Shown piece after piece: positions 63,911 through 64,000 of a DNA stretch of 64,000 bases. This DNA is from Blasia pusilla (lineage: Eukaryota; Marchantiophyta; Marchantiopsida; Blasiales). The stretch covers positions 38,254,001 through 38,318,000 of the forward strand of contig CM114271.1 in the NCBI GenBank assembly GCA_050084515.1, in the 5' to 3' direction. The notes under the pieces were generated by a model. It was not told the DNA's origin. It made no database searches and was given only the letters and a program-made list of their open reading frames with translations. The first letter of the stretch is position 1. Each line of letters begins with the position of its first letter. The translations under genes were made by a program, and so were the position numbers.

Positions 63911-64000
63911 ACTCCATAGTGTTGCAGGTTGAGCAGATGTGTTGTAGGCTAGAATAATTGCAAATAAACGGTGCAGTGCAGAACCTATACGGATCATAAA

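Overview
The window looks like nuclear DNA of a green plant. It has GT-AG introns, long intergenic stretches, (CT)n and (GA)n microsatellites and a dense load of plant-type transposons. One complete host gene stands out: an eleven-exon, 545-codon gene on the minus strand (41356-48196) for the tail-anchored TPR co-chaperone OEP61/TPR7 of the chloroplast outer envelope and ER. The species cannot be fixed from sequence alone. A methyltransferase-bearing retroelement and a ZNF862-like hAT make me suspect a non-flowering plant, but this is weak.

Layout: 1-2.2 kb holds a (CT)n microsatellite and no gene. 2.2-10.8 kb is Ty3/gypsy copy A (plus strand). 10.9-13.7 kb is an antisense, diverged, truncated relative (element C). 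14.6-16.6 kb is a decayed hAT transposase (minus). 17.7-22.2 kb is a set of minisatellites and tandem repeats. 22.8-27.2 kb is a 177-codon ORF of unknown function plus a decayed multi-exon MULE transposase (minus). 29.0-32.0 kb is a long zinc-finger gene closed by in-frame stops (minus). 33.8-38.4 kb holds a microsatellite, a Helitron 3' end and a foldback element. 39.8 kb has a possible copia remnant, and 41.4-48.2 kb is OEP61. 49.4-52.6 kb has a foldback-arm relative, two mini-Helitrons and an autonomous-type Helitron helicase (minus). 52.6-63.8 kb is Ty3/gypsy copy B, carrying a solo LTR of another family.

The most interesting system is the Ty3/gypsy family seen as copies A and B. Between protease and reverse transcriptase it carries a C5-cytosine DNA methyltransferase domain with recognisable motifs I, IV (PCQ), VI (ENV), VIII and IX/X in the normal, non-permuted order. 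After the integrase, where many plant Ty3 elements carry a chromodomain, it carries a PHD finger. The inferred polyprotein order is Gag (two zinc knuckles) - PR - linker - DNMT - RT - RNase H - integrase - PHD. One element thus encodes a DNA-methylation writer and a probable histone reader. Both copies are inactivated by frameshifts and stops, and several stops in copy B are C-to-T changes relative to copy A, some at CpG. Element C keeps the linker found just before the methyltransferase but is cut off before the domain itself.
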